Below are positions 52,718 to 64,000 of a DNA stretch of 64,000 nt, in pieces; the stretch's first letter is position 1; each line of letters begins with the position of its first letter. The position numbers were made by a program, and so were the translations under genes. This DNA comes from Salibacterium salarium (GTDB lineage Bacteria > Bacillota > Bacilli > Bacillales > Marinococcaceae): assembly GCF_030813635.1 (NCBI RefSeq), contig NZ_JAUSUM010000001.1, positions 682,001 to 746,000 of the forward strand. The letters are read 5' to 3'. A model generated the notes under the pieces. That model searched no databases and was not told where the DNA came from. It was given only the letters and a program-made list of their open reading frames with translations.

Positions 52718-53902
52718 ATGAGTCAGCCTTTTATGTTTGAAAAACCTATAGGTATGCGTGATACGCTGCCCGCTTATTATCAAACCAAGCGCAGTGTCCG
52801 GGACCAAATGGAAGAAGAAATAGGAAGCTGGGGTTACTTGCCAATCGAAACTCCAGCTTTGGAATATTACGATACGGTTGGTCATGCATCTGCAATATTG
52901 GATCAGCAGTTGTTTAAATTATTAGATCAACAAGGAAATACGCTCGTCTTGCGTCCAGATATGACAGCACCGATTGCCAGAGTGGCAGCATCGAGTCTGA
53001 AAGATCACACGTTTCCGCTTCGTCTCTCCTATCACACGAATGTATTTCGTGCACAGCAGCGTGAAGGTGGAAGACCAGCCGAATTCGAGCAAATGGGTGT
53101 AGAATTGGTCGGAGATGACACCGCAAGTGCAGACGGAGAAATGATTGCACTTATGATTGATGCATTGAAAGCAGCAGGACTAAAAGATTTTCAAATTGCG
53201 GTCGGACATATCGGTTATGTGAACGCCCTCCTGCTTGATGTTGTAGGAAATGAAGAACGAGCAGGTACATTGCGCCGCTTTTTATACGAAAAAAACTATG
53301 TCGGATTTAAACACCATGTAGAAAGCTTGAATCTTTCTTCCATTGATGAAAAACGTTTGCTTGGACTTCTAAAATTACGCGGTGGCTCAGAAAAACTCAA
53401 TGAAGCAGAAGAGTTAGTATATAATGGCGACGCTGCGAAAGCATTGGACAATCTACGTCAGTTGTGGGATGTACTGGAAGGGTATGGTGTAACAGACCAT
53501 ATTAAGCTTGACTTTAACTTAGTCATGCATATGAGTTATTATACCGGCGTTGTTTTTGAAGGATATGGGAGTCGGCTTGGTTTCCCATTATCGAGCGGTG
53601 GTCGTTATGACGAACTTTTACAAAAATTTAATCGACCAGCTCAGGCAACTGGATTTGGAATCCGTCTTGATTTGCTTGTCGAAGCTCTCGGACAAACAAA
53701 ACAACAGCCCCAACAAACGTGTATTCTTTTTAGTAAGGAACGAAGAAAAGAAGCGATAGAAGAAGCGAAACAACAGCGTGAGCAAGGAAAAAGGGTTGTG
53801 CTTCAGGATTTACAAGGAGTAGGAAATGTCGATGAATGGAGCGAAGCGTTTTCCGAAGTGATTTCATTTATCGATAACAAGAAAGGGGACAGCAACGAAT
53901 GA
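52718..53902 (+). CDS. hisZ: ATP phosphoribosyltransferase regulatory subunit HisZ
   Basis: The 394-residue protein is a histidyl-tRNA synthetase paralogue ([39 protein letters not shown]) without the tRNA-binding domain. It activates the short-form HisG and carries the histidine feedback site. First gene of the his operon; GAAAGG precedes the ATG. Confidence 0.96.
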   Translation: MSQPFMFEKPIGMRDTLPAYYQTKRSVRDQMEEEIGSWGYLPIETPALEYYDTVGHASAILDQQLFKLLDQQGNTLVLRPDMTAPIARVAASSLKDHTFPLRLSYHTNVFRAQQREGGRPAEFEQMGVELVGDDTASADGEMIALMIDALKAAGLKDFQIAVGHIGYVNALLLDVVGNEERAGTLRRFLYEKNYVGFKHHVESLNLSSIDEKRLLGLLKLRGGSEKLNEAEELVYNGDAAKALDNLRQLWDVLEGYGVTDHIKLDFNLVMHMSYYTGVVFEGYGSRLGFPLSSGGRYDELLQKFNRPAQATGFGIRLDLLVEALGQTKQQPQQTCILFSKERRKEAIEEAKQQREQGKRVVLQDLQGVGNVDEWSEAFSEVISFIDNKKGDSNE

Positions 53903-54537
53903 GCGAACCATTAAAGGTGGCCATGCCAAAAGGACGAATTTTCGAAGAAGCTATAGAACTTTTACGTCAAGCGGACTTTGCGCTTCCGTCTGAGTTTGAC
54001 GACTCCCGAAAGTTAATCATAGAGGCACCAGATGCGAATATGCGATTTATTCTAGCAAAACCGATGGATGTGCCGACTTACGTGGAACACGGGGTTGCCG
54101 ATATTGGTGTTGCTGGTAAAGACACGATGATTGAAGAAGAACGTGACGTTTATGAAGTGTTGGATTTAAACATAAGTGAGTGTTACATGGCAGTTGCTGG
54201 TCTTCCTGGCTATGAAAAAACAGACATAAACCCAAAAGTTGCTTCGAAATATCCTAATTTAGCGACTCAATATTTTAAAGAGCAAGGGGAACAAGTAGAA
54301 ATTATTAAATTAAATGGTTCGATTGAAATTGCTCCGCTCGTTGGTTTGGCGGATCGGATTGTCGATATTGTATCGAGCGGTCAAACGTTGAAAGAGAACG
54401 GTCTCGTCGAATTAGAAAAAATGGTGTCTATTACGTCCCGTTTGATAGTTAACCCGGTCAGTTACCGGATGAAGGACACCCGTATTGATGACATGGTTGA
54501 ACGTCTTGCCCGTGTGGTAGAGGAGGATGACGCATGA
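53899..54537 (+). CDS. hisG: ATP phosphoribosyltransferase, short form
   Basis: The 212-residue catalytic subunit performs the first step of histidine synthesis (ATP plus PRPP). It has [21 protein letters not shown] and [16 protein letters not shown] (PRPP site). The length is that of the HisZ-dependent short form. Overlaps hisZ by four bases. Confidence 0.97.
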   Translation: MSEPLKVAMPKGRIFEEAIELLRQADFALPSEFDDSRKLIIEAPDANMRFILAKPMDVPTYVEHGVADIGVAGKDTMIEEERDVYEVLDLNISECYMAVAGLPGYEKTDINPKVASKYPNLATQYFKEQGEQVEIIKLNGSIEIAPLVGLADRIVDIVSSGQTLKENGLVELEKMVSITSRLIVNPVSYRMKDTRIDDMVERLARVVEEDDA

Positions 54538-55808
54538 ACATCATTCAACTTGATGAAAATGTCAGTCTCACCCGTGATTTGGAGTCCGGCACGGAAAAAC
54601 AGCAGGACTCGGTCCAGGCTATTATCCGTAAAGTGCGGGAAAAAGGAGATCAAGGGCTGAAAGATCTTACGGAAATGTATGATGGGGTCCAACTTGATGA
54701 ATTATTTGTCAGCGAAGAAGAATATGAAGAAGCTTATAAAGATTTTGATGACCGCTCTTTAGCCGCATTACAAAGGGCGATTGAAAATATTCGTTCTTTT
54801 CATAAAAAACAAATTCGTCAGTCATGGATGACAACGGAGGAAGATGGGACAATGCTTGGCCAGAAAATTACCCCTCTTGATTATGCAGGCGTCTATGTTC
54901 CCGGTGGAAAAGCGGCCTATCCTTCAACGATTATGATGAATGTCATTCCTGCCCAGACGGCAGGGGTGAGAAATATTATTATGACATCTCCGCCGAATCA
55001 AGACGGCAAATTGACACCAGCGGTTTTAGTGACAGCAGCGGAACTAGGTGTCACTCATATTTTGAAGGCAGGTGGTGCGCAAGCTGTTGCAGCACTAGCT
55101 TATGGAACGGAATCTGTACCGCGTGTCGATAAAATCACCGGCCCCGGCAACATTTATGTCGCTCTTGCTAAACGAGCGGTGTTTGGGCAGGTGGATATTG
55201 ATATGATTGCCGGCCCTAGCGAAATCGTTGTGCTGGCCGATGACTCTACACGCCCGGACTATGCAGCAGCAGATCTTCTTTCTCAAGCTGAACACGATGA
55301 GATGTCGTCTGCGGTGATGGTAACGACATCTCGTACCATAGCCGAAAAAACTAAAGCGGAAGTAGAAAAACAGCTGGCCGATCTTCCCCGCAAAGAAATA
55401 GCAGAGGCTTCCATCAAAAATTATGGTGCGATTTATGTGGCAGACTCTTTAGATGAGGCGGTAGAAGCTGTTAATGAACTAGCCCCGGAACATTTGGAAT
55501 TATTAATACAGGACCCGCATGCATTGCTAGGGAAAATCCGCCACGCTGGTGCTATTTTTCTCGGTTCAAACAGTTCCGAACCTGTTGGTGATTATATGGC
55601 CGGACCGAACCATGTACTTCCTACCAACGGAACAGCCCGTTTTTCAAGTCCTTTGAGTGTGGACGATTTTACGAAAAAATCAAGTATCATTTCATACAGC
55701 GAGCAAGCTTTTCTTCAAGAGGCGGACGATATTGCCGCAATTGCTAGAATGGAAGGACTAGAAGCACACGCACGAGCTGTTGAAATTCGCGGGAAAGGAG
55801 AAAAATAA
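54534..55808 (+). CDS. hisD: histidinol dehydrogenase
   Basis: The 424-residue enzyme oxidises histidinol to histidine in two NAD steps. It has [50 protein letters not shown] (zinc and base) and LAPEHLELL. Overlaps hisG by four bases. Confidence 0.98.
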   Translation: MNIIQLDENVSLTRDLESGTEKQQDSVQAIIRKVREKGDQGLKDLTEMYDGVQLDELFVSEEEYEEAYKDFDDRSLAALQRAIENIRSFHKKQIRQSWMTTEEDGTMLGQKITPLDYAGVYVPGGKAAYPSTIMMNVIPAQTAGVRNIIMTSPPNQDGKLTPAVLVTAAELGVTHILKAGGAQAVAALAYGTESVPRVDKITGPGNIYVALAKRAVFGQVDIDMIAGPSEIVVLADDSTRPDYAAADLLSQAEHDEMSSAVMVTTSRTIAEKTKAEVEKQLADLPRKEIAEASIKNYGAIYVADSLDEAVEAVNELAPEHLELLIQDPHALLGKIRHAGAIFLGSNSSEPVGDYMAGPNHVLPTNGTARFSSPLSVDDFTKKSSIISYSEQAFLQEADDIAAIARMEGLEAHARAVEIRGKGEK

Positions 55809-56398
55809 TGGCAAAACGATCAAGTTCAATCGAGCGTCACACAAAGGAAACGCAAATACTACTGGAAATGGACATTGATGGGGAAGGAAACAGTAATATC
55901 TCAACCGGTGTTCCTTTCATGAGCCATATGCTTGATCTGTTTACTAAACATGGTCACTTTGATGTAACAATTAATGCTAATGGGGATACGGAGGTAGATG
56001 ATCATCATACTACCGAAGATATTGGTATTTGCCTTGGGCAGGTTTTTAATGAAGCGGTTGGCGATAAAAAAGGGATTCACCGTTATGGGAATGTAACGAT
56101 TCCAATGGACGACGCGCTAGCACAAGTTGTCGTGGACTTAAGCAATCGTCCTCACTTAGAATATCGTGCTGACATTCCAAACGATAAGGTAGGGACATTT
56201 GATACTGAATTGGTTCATGAATTTTTGTGGAAATTTGCAGTAGAAGCAAGAATCAATCTTCACGTCATTGTACATTACGGACATAATACGCATCACATTA
56301 TTGAAGCGATTTTTAAAGCAATGGCACGTGCGCTTGATGAAGCAACGCAACAGGACGCGCGGGTGAAAGGCATACCATCGACCAAAGGAATGTTATAA
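55808..56398 (+). CDS. hisB: imidazoleglycerol-phosphate dehydratase
   Basis: The 196-residue monofunctional dehydratase has the manganese motifs DDHHTTEDIGICLG and HNTHHIIEAIFKA and GVPFMSHMLDLFTKHG. The ATG shares one base with the hisD stop. Confidence 0.97.
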   Translation: MAKRSSSIERHTKETQILLEMDIDGEGNSNISTGVPFMSHMLDLFTKHGHFDVTINANGDTEVDDHHTTEDIGICLGQVFNEAVGDKKGIHRYGNVTIPMDDALAQVVVDLSNRPHLEYRADIPNDKVGTFDTELVHEFLWKFAVEARINLHVIVHYGHNTHHIIEAIFKAMARALDEATQQDARVKGIPSTKGML

Positions 56399-56448
56399 CG
56401 TTCACGTGATAGGTACAAGCCAAGTTTTGAAGAAGGGTTGGATAGCGG

Positions 56449-57093
56449 ATGATTGGCATTATTGATTATGGCATGGGAAACTTGCACAGTGTCAGTAAAG
56501 CATTAGAGCGCCTTGACTTATCATATGTTTTAACAGAAGATACGGAGGAATTGGCAAAAGCGGACGGATTGATTTTGCCGGGGGTTGGATCTTTTCATGA
56601 TGCGATGAATATATTGAAGGAAAAAAAACAGGTGGACTTCATTAAACAATGGGTCGCAGACGGAAAGCCGCTTCTTGGTATTTGTCTTGGCATGCAGCTT
56701 CTTTTTGACGGCAGTGAAGAAAACGGGGACACAGAAGGTCTCGGTTTTTTACCGGGGTATGCTCGTCTTTTTCCAGGAAAAAGTGAAAAGGATGTTTCTT
56801 ATAAAGTGCCTCATATGGGATGGAATAAGCTTCAATTTAAGCAGCCGGACCATGCTATGCTGACAAACATAGAAGAAGGTCATGTTTATTTTGTTCATTC
56901 ATACGTGATGAGAACAGATGCAAAAGATATTTTGCTTGCAACTGCTGATTACTTCGGGGAAGTACCAGCTATAGTTGGTAAAAAGAACGTGATTGGTACA
57001 CAATTTCATCCGGAAAAAAGCAGTAGAATTGGAATGCAGCTTTTAGAGAACTTCGGAAAAATGGTAGCAGAAGGGAGAAACATCAATGAGTAA
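56449..57093 (+). CDS. hisH: imidazole glycerol phosphate synthase, glutaminase subunit
   Basis: The 214-residue class I amidotransferase has the nucleophile Cys in [10 protein letters not shown] and the His in GTQFHPEKS, and YGMGNLHSV at the start. It supplies ammonia to HisF. A 50-bp gap separates it from hisB, the largest in the operon. Confidence 0.97.
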   Translation: MIGIIDYGMGNLHSVSKALERLDLSYVLTEDTEELAKADGLILPGVGSFHDAMNILKEKKQVDFIKQWVADGKPLLGICLGMQLLFDGSEENGDTEGLGFLPGYARLFPGKSEKDVSYKVPHMGWNKLQFKQPDHAMLTNIEEGHVYFVHSYVMRTDAKDILLATADYFGEVPAIVGKKNVIGTQFHPEKSSRIGMQLLENFGKMVAEGRNINE

Positions 57094-57823
57094 ATTTGAT
57101 TTGTACCCGGCGATTGATATTCGCGGGGGAAAATGCGTGCGCTTATTGCAAGGCGATTATGATAAAGAAACCGTCTATGGTGATTCTCCCTATGATATGG
57201 CGGCTCGTTTTAAGGATGCGGGCGCAACCTGGATACATATGGTTGACTTAGATGGAGCGAAAGAAAAGAAACCAATTAATGATGCAGCGATTGTAAAAAC
57301 AGCGCGTTCGCTTGATGTGAAGGTTCAAGTCGGTGGCGGTATCCGAACCGCAGAAGATGTTGCGTATTACTTAGATCAAGGAGTGGACCGTGTCATATTA
57401 GGAAGTGTTGCCGTGCAGCATCCCGATTTTGCGAAAGAAATGCTTGCTAAATATAAAGAGAAAATAGCGATAGGACTTGATGCCCGTGATGGCTACGTTG
57501 CGGTCAACGGCTGGCTTGAAACATCAAAAGTAACGGCGGTTGCATTAGGGAAGAAAATGGTAGAATATGGTGCGAAAACATTCATTTTCACGGATATCGC
57601 TAAAGACGGCATGATGGAAGGCCCAAATGTAGAAGCTATTGCCAATTTGGCTGAACAAACGGGTGTAGATGTTATCGCGTCAGGTGGCGTTAGTAAAATG
57701 GACGATGTGAAGGAACTGGTGCAGTATTACGATAAAGGGGTAGCCGGAGCAATTACAGGAAAAGCGGTTTATACAGGGAAACTTAATCTCGAAGCCGCGT
57801 TGCAAGAGGTGAAAAACTCATGA
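57086..57823 (+). CDS. hisA: phosphoribosylformimino-AICAR isomerase HisA
   Basis: The 245-residue TIM barrel has [30 protein letters not shown] and [14 protein letters not shown]. It catalyses the Amadori-type isomerisation before ring closure. Overlaps hisH by eight and hisF by four bases. Confidence 0.97.
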   Translation: MSKFDLYPAIDIRGGKCVRLLQGDYDKETVYGDSPYDMAARFKDAGATWIHMVDLDGAKEKKPINDAAIVKTARSLDVKVQVGGGIRTAEDVAYYLDQGVDRVILGSVAVQHPDFAKEMLAKYKEKIAIGLDARDGYVAVNGWLETSKVTAVALGKKMVEYGAKTFIFTDIAKDGMMEGPNVEAIANLAEQTGVDVIASGGVSKMDDVKELVQYYDKGVAGAITGKAVYTGKLNLEAALQEVKNS

Positions 57824-58578
57824 TTACAAAAAGAATTATCCCTTGTCTTGATGTAAAAGAAGGACGTGTCGTCAAAGGCGTACAATTCGTTGGGTTACGT
57901 GACGCTGGTGATCCAGTGGAATTGTCTACATTTTATGATGAGCAAGGTGCAGATGAGCTTGTATTCCTTGATATTTCTGCATCTCATGAAGGCCGGAAAA
58001 CAATGGTTGAAGTAGTAAAAGAAGTAGCAGGGACCCTTGCGATTCCGTTCACGGTCGGGGGCGGTATTCATTCTGTGGACGATATGAGGACGATTCTTCG
58101 CGCGGGTGCAGATAAAGTTTCGCTTAATACAGCGGCAGTTAAACGTCCGGAACTTATTCGGGAAGGTGCCGATTATTTCGGTGTACAGTGCATGGTTGTT
58201 GCGATAGATGCTAAATACGATGAGGAGCTTGGTTCCTGGCGGATTTATACACACGGGGGACGAACGCCGACAGATTGGGAAGTAACGGACTGGGCAAAAG
58301 AAGTTGTCCGTCGTGGAGCTGGCGAAATTTTATTAACAAGCATGGACCAAGACGGTGCGAAAAATGGATTTGATATGGGGCTTACCGAAACCGTTAATAA
58401 CGCTGTTTCTGTTCCAGTTATCGCGTCAGGCGGGGCCGGAGCGAAAGAAGATTTTGTCGATGTATTTGAAAAAACGAGAGCGGATGCTGCACTGGCAGCT
58501 TCTATTTTTCATTATAAAGAAACATCGGTTGAAGAAGTGAAAAAGTATTTACGGGAAAAAGGAGTGCGGGTGCGATGA
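57820..58578 (+). CDS. hisF: imidazole glycerol phosphate synthase, cyclase subunit
   Basis: The 252-residue TIM barrel has [20 protein letters not shown] with the catalytic Asp, [12 protein letters not shown] and [14 protein letters not shown] with the second Asp. It closes the imidazole ring with ammonia from HisH and releases AICAR. Confidence 0.98.
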   Translation: MITKRIIPCLDVKEGRVVKGVQFVGLRDAGDPVELSTFYDEQGADELVFLDISASHEGRKTMVEVVKEVAGTLAIPFTVGGGIHSVDDMRTILRAGADKVSLNTAAVKRPELIREGADYFGVQCMVVAIDAKYDEELGSWRIYTHGGRTPTDWEVTDWAKEVVRRGAGEILLTSMDQDGAKNGFDMGLTETVNNAVSVPVIASGGAGAKEDFVDVFEKTRADAALAASIFHYKETSVEEVKKYLREKGVRVR

Positions 58579-59201
58579 ATAGTAACGATCTTACATTTGA
58601 CGATCAAGGTTTGATACCAGCGATTGTGCAGGATGCCATTAGTAAAGAGGTGTTGACTCTTGCTTATATGAACAAAGAGTCACTGCAAAAAACGATAGAT
58701 ACGAAAGAAACTTGGTTTTATAGCCGTTCCCGGCAAGAGCTTTGGCATAAAGGAGAAACATCGGGTAACACGCAAAACGTAACAGATATACGTTATGACT
58801 GCGATCAAGACGCTATCGTTGTACTCGTTATCCCGAATGGACCTGCCTGTCACGAAGGAACATACAGTTGTTTTACCCAGTCTTTATTAGGTGATAAGAA
58901 AGAAGCGAAAGCAGATCGTTTTGCCATACTGAATGAACTTGAAGAAACAATCGCAGCACGTGAAAAAGAAATGCCAGAAGGTGCTTATACGACGTACTTA
59001 TTCTCAGAAGGCGTCGATAAAATTTTGAAAAAAGTCGGAGAAGAATCAAGTGAAGTCATTATCGCTTCTAAAAATCGTGATCCAAAAGAATTGAGTATGG
59101 AAACTGCTGACTTGCTATATCACTTGTTTGTGCTGCTGCAAGAGCAAAAATTATCGTTGGATGACGTGTTAAACGTGTTGGAAGAACGGCACGGAAAGTG
59201 A
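58575..59201 (+). CDS. hisI: bifunctional phosphoribosyl-AMP cyclohydrolase / phosphoribosyl-ATP pyrophosphatase
   Basis: The 208-residue fusion has an N-terminal HisI domain ([35 protein letters not shown]) and a C-terminal HisE domain ([29 protein letters not shown]). It performs steps 2 and 3 of the pathway. Last gene of the operon, overlapping hisF by four bases. Confidence 0.97.
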   Translation: MNSNDLTFDDQGLIPAIVQDAISKEVLTLAYMNKESLQKTIDTKETWFYSRSRQELWHKGETSGNTQNVTDIRYDCDQDAIVVLVIPNGPACHEGTYSCFTQSLLGDKKEAKADRFAILNELEETIAAREKEMPEGAYTTYLFSEGVDKILKKVGEESSEVIIASKNRDPKELSMETADLLYHLFVLLQEQKLSLDDVLNVLEERHGK

Positions 59202-59603
59202 GGCTGGGACAAAAGAAAAATATGTGGTAGTAAACACGAATGTCTTGTGGCGCTGGTCAAGATCTGCATATTAGCGGAGCCAAAATGCTTCGTCTCCTGC
59301 GGGAAAAGCACGAAGGATCTTCTACTAAAGTCGCGCACGTCCTGTGCGCAACGTAGAAGCCACCGCATCCTGCGGAAGTGAGACCCCGCAGGCAGGGGTT
59401 TTCTGCCGAGGGCCCGCAGGATGCGGGTCAGATCGGCGTTGGCACAGGACGTGCTGCTTTTAGCCGATCTTTCTCTTTTCGAGCCGTGCCCGCGGAAAGC
59501 GAAGTATTTTGGCGCAGCGATTTGTCTTAGGAACGAAAAATGCCGAACGATTTTGTAAAATCGTTCGGCATTTTTCATTCTTATAAAGGTTTAGTCCCAG
59601 CCC
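59201..59603. repeat. 400-bp giant nested hairpin element
   Basis: The ends GGCTGGGAC (59202-59210) and GTCCCAGCC (59594-59602) are complementary. Inside, further blocks pair in nested order: GCCAAAAT-CTTCG with CGAAG-ATTTTGGC, GCACGTCCTGTGC with GCACAGGACGTGC, and CCGCATCCTGCGG with CCGCAGGATGCGG. The element starts at the hisI stop codon. No gene lies in it. It looks like a dispersed intergenic repeat that folds as one long stem. Confidence 0.75.
59537..59577. terminator. perfect terminator hairpin inside the giant element
   Basis: AAAAATGCCGAACGATTTT and AAATCGTTCGGCATTTTT are complementary around GT. It could end his operon transcription. Confidence 0.88.
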
Positions 59604-59740
59604 CTTTTTATACGCGGCACTAGCACCTCCTGTACGTCGCATAATCTGTTGCGGGCCTGCAGGACGAAGGTCCGGAGAACAAATAAAGATGGATGACCGA
59701 TTGTTTTCACACCATTATGTGGACTTTAATTTATAGGAGA

Positions 59741-59905
59741 AGTTTTACTAGCGGAAGAGGAAGAAATACTAGCCAAGTTGGGAGATTTACTGGCCAAATA
59801 TCTATGTTTTCTAGCCAAACCATTCGTTACTGTCTAAAGGTAATGGATTACTGTCCAAAAAGACTGAAATATTGTCCAAAAGACCACTTTTACTATCCAA
59901 ACATA
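59741..59905. repeat. 21-bp-phased repeat array upstream of yvcD
   Basis: Eight units share a core of ACTAGCC or ACTGTCC followed by AAA. They begin at 59747, 59768, 59789, 59810, 59829, 59850, 59871 and 59892, with steps of 21 bp except one of 19. The first four have AGCC/GGCC, the last four GTCC/ATCC. An open frame runs through, giving heptads such as DYCPKRL-KYCPKDH, but the 19-bp step shifts the core within the codon, so coding is doubtful. Confidence 0.7.
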
Positions 59906-60094
59906 AAAGGCTCGCTCAGGACGTAACGAAATGGCGGCTCGATAAAGGACGGAGCTTGATGGTTTTCTTATCTACTGTACTTCTAAAATAGTTTTGTCAA
60001 GTCAGACTATTCTCTGATTTTATAAACAGCTTTTTTTCACATCTTTCGGGTGATATAATGAAAAATGTATGAGTTCTCCGATGGAGGGGATATG

Positions 60095-61141
60095 ATGAAA
60101 ACGGAACACTCACAGGGACAAGTAATCCCTTTTATACAAAATGGCGAATACTTTTTTAAACGGGGCGTCCATGCTTATCAGAAAAAAGAGCTGCAACGCG
60201 CCGTTAAATATTTGCGCCGCGCGGTAGAACTGAACCCTAATCAAGGTGTGTTCCAATGCCAGTTAGCCGCTATTTATTCAGATATGGGCGAATATAATCA
60301 ATCGATAGATATGCTTTTGCATGTGCTCGATGACGTGGATGAAACGATGTATGAGTGCTATTTTTTCTTGGCCAACAATTATGCCTATCAAGGGTTGTTT
60401 GATAAAGCAGCCGAAACAGCTACATTGTATTTGCAAATGGATCCAGAAGGTGACTTTGCAAAAGATACGAAGGACTTGTTAGAAATGCTGGAAATGGATC
60501 AAGAAGAACAAGCGGACTCTGAAACATCAGATACAGAAGATGAACTCATTATAACGTATGAAAAAGCACTTCGTATGATAAAGGAAGAAAATTATTATGA
60601 AGCAGAAATGCTTCTTGAAAATATCGTGACAGACTATCCTATGTATTGGCCGGCACAAACCCAGCTTTCCCGGGTGCTTTATTTAAAAGGGCATACAGAA
60701 GAAGCCCTAGCTTATACGAAAGATTTGTTACGAGAAAATCATTATTTACCTGCTGTTTGTCAGCTAGCTGTTTTTTATAAAGAAGCAAATCGTGAAGCAG
60801 AAGCGCAAGATACAGCGGACGTTTTAAAACAAGTTGTTCCGATGAATAAAGATCATCTTTTTCAATTAGCTTCTACATTGTGCCTGTTAGAAGAATATGA
60901 GGATGCCTATCGGTTTTTTAAAATATTTAAAGCTCGGTTCCGACCAGAAGAGGGAAATTTTTTCTTTCAGTATGGTGTGGCAGCTTATGAAACCGGAAGA
61001 ATTCAGGAGGCAAAAAGTCAATGGCAGCGTGCTAGAAGTATGCAACATAACGGAGCAAGTGTTTTACTAGAAAAACTGGAGCATAATCTGTTATTCTCGA
61101 GCGATGTGAGTTATGAATCATGGATGTATCATCGAATGTAA
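60095..61141 (+). CDS. yvcD: TPR-repeat protein YvcD
   Basis: The product (348 residues) consists of tetratricopeptide repeats (YFFKRGVHAYQKKELQRAVK, RAVELNPNQG, EYNQSIDML, YGVAAYETGRIQEAKSQWQR) with an acidic spacer near 135-150. It has no signal or catalytic motif and probably is a scaffold. Position before trxB is as in B. subtilis. ATG 60095 has GGAGGGG six bases upstream. Confidence 0.85.
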   Translation: MKTEHSQGQVIPFIQNGEYFFKRGVHAYQKKELQRAVKYLRRAVELNPNQGVFQCQLAAIYSDMGEYNQSIDMLLHVLDDVDETMYECYFFLANNYAYQGLFDKAAETATLYLQMDPEGDFAKDTKDLLEMLEMDQEEQADSETSDTEDELIITYEKALRMIKEENYYEAEMLLENIVTDYPMYWPAQTQLSRVLYLKGHTEEALAYTKDLLRENHYLPAVCQLAVFYKEANREAEAQDTADVLKQVVPMNKDHLFQLASTLCLLEEYEDAYRFFKIFKARFRPEEGNFFFQYGVAAYETGRIQEAKSQWQRARSMQHNGASVLLEKLEHNLLFSSDVSYESWMYHRM

Positions 61142-61315
61142 TAAAAGCTCTTTTAAAAGGTTCAGGTATTTGTCATGGAACTAATGTAAAGATGTCAAGC
61201 ACATTATTGGACTTATTCTATAGAATTTCTTACGATAGGCTTGCAAAGAAAAAAGGGAATGATTGACGCATCGGCTATGATTATCAAGGGGATATTATGG
61301 ATGAATGAGGAGTGA

Positions 61316-62266
<951 letters not shown>

Positions 62267-62397
62267 ATGAAAAAGGGATGCTACAAAAAACCTAAACAAT
62301 TTTAAATCGATTTTAACTCGTTTGTAACAAAGGTGAAACAATAAACGTGTTATGATGAAATCAGTAATTGACCCCCTTTTTATATATAAGCTAGAGA

Positions 62398-62435
62398 AAC
62401 ACAGGCAAAAAGATGCCTGTGTTCTTTTTTTTTTG
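62398..62435 (+). terminator. terminator after trxB
   Basis: AACACAGGCA and TGCCTGTGTT pair around AAAAGA, followed by C and ten T. Confidence 0.92.
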
Positions 62436-62528
62436 AAGATACATGCTTGCGAAAAGCGTCCCGTCCGCAGCGGATTTTTATTTTAAAGAGCTGGGATAAA
62501 ATGGTCCGGGTATAATAAACGGAAAAAA

Positions 62529-62558
62529 TTGAGCAAAACCCCTTTTACATAGTATACT
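62529..62558 (+). promoter_or_regulatory. probable promoter of rapZ-yvcK
   Basis: TTGAGC, 18 bp, TATACT. Further down, ATTCCATC (62614-62621) and GATGGAAT (62636-62643) form a hairpin in the leader. Otherwise 62436-62664 holds nothing recognisable. Confidence 0.55.
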
Positions 62559-62664
62559 GAAAAGAGAGAATCGAGCTGTTAGATATGTCATCCATTACAG
62601 CGGAGCTGAACGTATTCCATCATTAAAAGCAAAAGGATGGAATGAAGAAGGGAAGGGTCAAGTG

Positions 62665-63546
62665 ATGGGAGAACTGACAGAAGACATTCATGTAGTTATC
62701 ATTACAGGAATGTCCGGAGCCGGTAAAACGGTAGCGGTGCAGAGTTTCGAAGACTTAGGGTTTTATTGTGTCGATAACTTACCACCAGCACTCATTCCGA
62801 CATTTATTGAGTTAATCGAAAACTCAGGTGGAAAAATGAACAAAGTTGCTCTCGTTATTGATTTAAGAGGTCGTGAATTCTTCGATCATTTGTTTGAAGC
62901 GGTTGATCACCTACGTTTAAAATCAAATTTAAGTACTCACATATTATTTTTGGATGCCAAAGATGATGTGCTTGTGCAGCGGTATAAAGAAACACGTCGG
63001 TCGCATCCGCTTGCCGCAGAAGAAACACCGCTTGAAGGCATTAATCAGGAGAGAGAAATTTTAGAAGATTTAAAAGGAAGAGCACGTCAAATTATTGATA
63101 CAAGTGAGTTACAGCCGAAACAGCTGCGCGAGAGGATCATCCAATTTTTTTCTGGACCGGAAAAGGATGCGTTTTCTGTCAATATTATGTCGTTTGGGTA
63201 TAAATATGGTCTCCCCATTGATGCCGATTTAGTGTTTGATGTTCGGTTTCTGCCAAATCCTCATTATATCGAGTCACTTAAACCTAAAACGGGTCTGGAA
63301 GAAGAAGTTTCGTCCTATGTGTTGAAGTGGGCAGAAACGAAGGAGTTCGTTGAAAAATTACTAGATATGTTGAAATATATGCTTCCTCAGTACAAACGGG
63401 AAGGTAAGAGTCAGCTTATTATCGCGATTGGCTGTACCGGGGGGGAACACCGCTCTGTCACGCTGGCGGAGTATGTGGCTGATTATTTTGCAGGAGAATA
63501 TGCCACGCATAAGAGCCATCGGGATATAGAGAAAGGGAAGGTATAG
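62665..63546 (+). CDS. rapZ: RNase adapter/nucleotide-binding protein RapZ (YvcJ)
   Basis: The 293-residue GTPase-like protein has the P-loop [29 protein letters not shown] and the C-terminal [14 protein letters not shown] of the RapZ/YvcJ family. In B. subtilis YvcJ binds nucleotides and affects competence. GTG 62662 and ATG 62665 are adjacent start choices. The nudF (yvcI) gene that precedes it in B. subtilis is absent here. Confidence 0.95.
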   Translation: MGELTEDIHVVIITGMSGAGKTVAVQSFEDLGFYCVDNLPPALIPTFIELIENSGGKMNKVALVIDLRGREFFDHLFEAVDHLRLKSNLSTHILFLDAKDDVLVQRYKETRRSHPLAAEETPLEGINQEREILEDLKGRARQIIDTSELQPKQLRERIIQFFSGPEKDAFSVNIMSFGYKYGLPIDADLVFDVRFLPNPHYIESLKPKTGLEEEVSSYVLKWAETKEFVEKLLDMLKYMLPQYKREGKSQLIIAIGCTGGEHRSVTLAEYVADYFAGEYATHKSHRDIEKGKV

Positions 63547-63551
63547 TCATC

Positions 63552-64000
63552 GTGAATAAACCAAAAATCGTCGTCATCGGCGGTGGAACGGGATTGTCTG
63601 TACTGTTACGGGGATTGAAAACTTTTCCTGTAGATATCACGGCGATTGTAACCGTTGCTGATGACGGCGGCAGCTCAGGAATACTTCGAAAAGAATTAAA
63701 TATTCCACCTCCAGGGGATGTCCGTAATGTTCTCGTAGCACTTGCGGAAGTAGAACCGATGATTGAACAGATGTTTCAACATCGGTTTGAAAATGGAAAT
63801 GGTCTGTCCGGTCACTCGTTAGGAAACTTGCTGTTGGCAGGTATGACTTCAATTACTGGAGATTTTTCAAGAGGAATTAGTGAATTAAGTACGGTCCTTA
63901 ATGTAAGGGGAAATGTGTTTCCGGCTGCTAATCAAAGTATTGAATTAAAAGCTGAAATGACGGATGGTTCTATTGTTACAGGAGAATCAAATATTCCTCA
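63552..64000 (+). CDS. mgfK: gluconeogenesis factor YvcK/MgfK, N-terminal part
   Basis: The frame starts at GTG 63552 and is open to the window edge (149 codons). It begins [20 protein letters not shown] and has [28 protein letters not shown] and [11 protein letters not shown], the CofD-like signatures of YvcK, a UDP-sugar-binding protein needed for cell shape on gluconeogenic carbon sources. Five bases separate it from rapZ. Confidence 0.95.
   Translation, partial: MNKPKIVVIGGGTGLSVLLRGLKTFPVDITAIVTVADDGGSSGILRKELNIPPPGDVRNVLVALAEVEPMIEQMFQHRFENGNGLSGHSLGNLLLAGMTSITGDFSRGISELSTVLNVRGNVFPAANQSIELKAEMTDGSIVTGESNIP

Overview
The window comes from a low-GC, spore-former-type Firmicute of the family Bacillaceae. 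Two things in the sequence point to this. The order fliS-fliT-hpf-secA-prfB-yvjA-cccB-ftsEX-ctpB-minJ-uvrBA-yvlBCD-hprK-lgt-yvoD-ppaX-yvoF-hisZGDBHAFI-yvcD-trxB-rapZ-yvcK matches the Bacillus subtilis chromosome almost gene for gene. Ribosome binding sites are strong AAGGAGG types. Several surface proteins are very acidic, which would fit a salt- or alkali-tolerant species, but genus cannot be told from the sequence alone. No rRNA, tRNA or CRISPR array was seen.

Layout. 1-600: bdbD (3' end) and bdbC, a thiol oxidase pair. 640-6146: an exopolysaccharide locus related to ydaL/ydaM/ydaJ, with a UDP-GlcNAc 2-epimerase gene inside it and regularly spaced SinR-box-like sites upstream. 6168-13387: an AT-rich accessory island of single small genes (broken tmrB, a DUF1835 protein, three small membrane proteins, an APH-type phosphotransferase, a reverse-strand membrane protein, a cold-shock-domain protein). 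They are separated by imperfect palindromic repeats of 60-105 bp that resemble integron attC sites. A tyrosine recombinase gene broken by three frameshifts lies inside one of these repeats, and a 30-bp inverted repeat bounds the whole island. 13501-18739: fliS, fliT, a lipoprotein, gabD and hpf. 18808-20201: a second small element with six 17-bp repeats and a truncated recombinase. 20207-24535: secA and prfB, the latter with its programmed +1 frameshift. 24623-29288: yvjA, cccB, ftsE, ftsX and an M23 (LytM/EnvC-like) hydrolase. 29604-33567: a Fur-box-controlled hydroxamate siderophore transporter. 33568-35895: decayed and small accessory genes (recombinase remnant, toxin/immunity-like remnant, PLA2-like protein, DUF421 protein). 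35908-38336: cysteine desulfurase and chromate transporter. 38506-52572: ctpB, minJ, LexA-box-controlled uvrBA, yvlBCD, and the hprK-lgt-yvoD-ppaX-yvoF operon. 52718-59201: a complete histidine operon. 59201-60094: a 400-bp giant hairpin repeat and a 21-bp-phased repeat array. 60095-64000: yvcD, trxB, rapZ and the 5' part of yvcK.

The most unusual content is the cassette-like island at 6.2-13.4 kb. Its repeats have two recombinase-type core sites flanking a variable hairpin, as in attC, but the associated recombinase is XerC/D-like and lacks an IntI-type insertion. A solo copy of the same core lies beside the second, truncated recombinase near 19.55 kb. Second in interest are the 21-bp-phased TGTCC-type arrays in front of secA and yvcD, and the ydaL/ydaM/mnaA/ydaJ polysaccharide locus, whose gene content suggests an N-acetylmannosamine-containing polymer.
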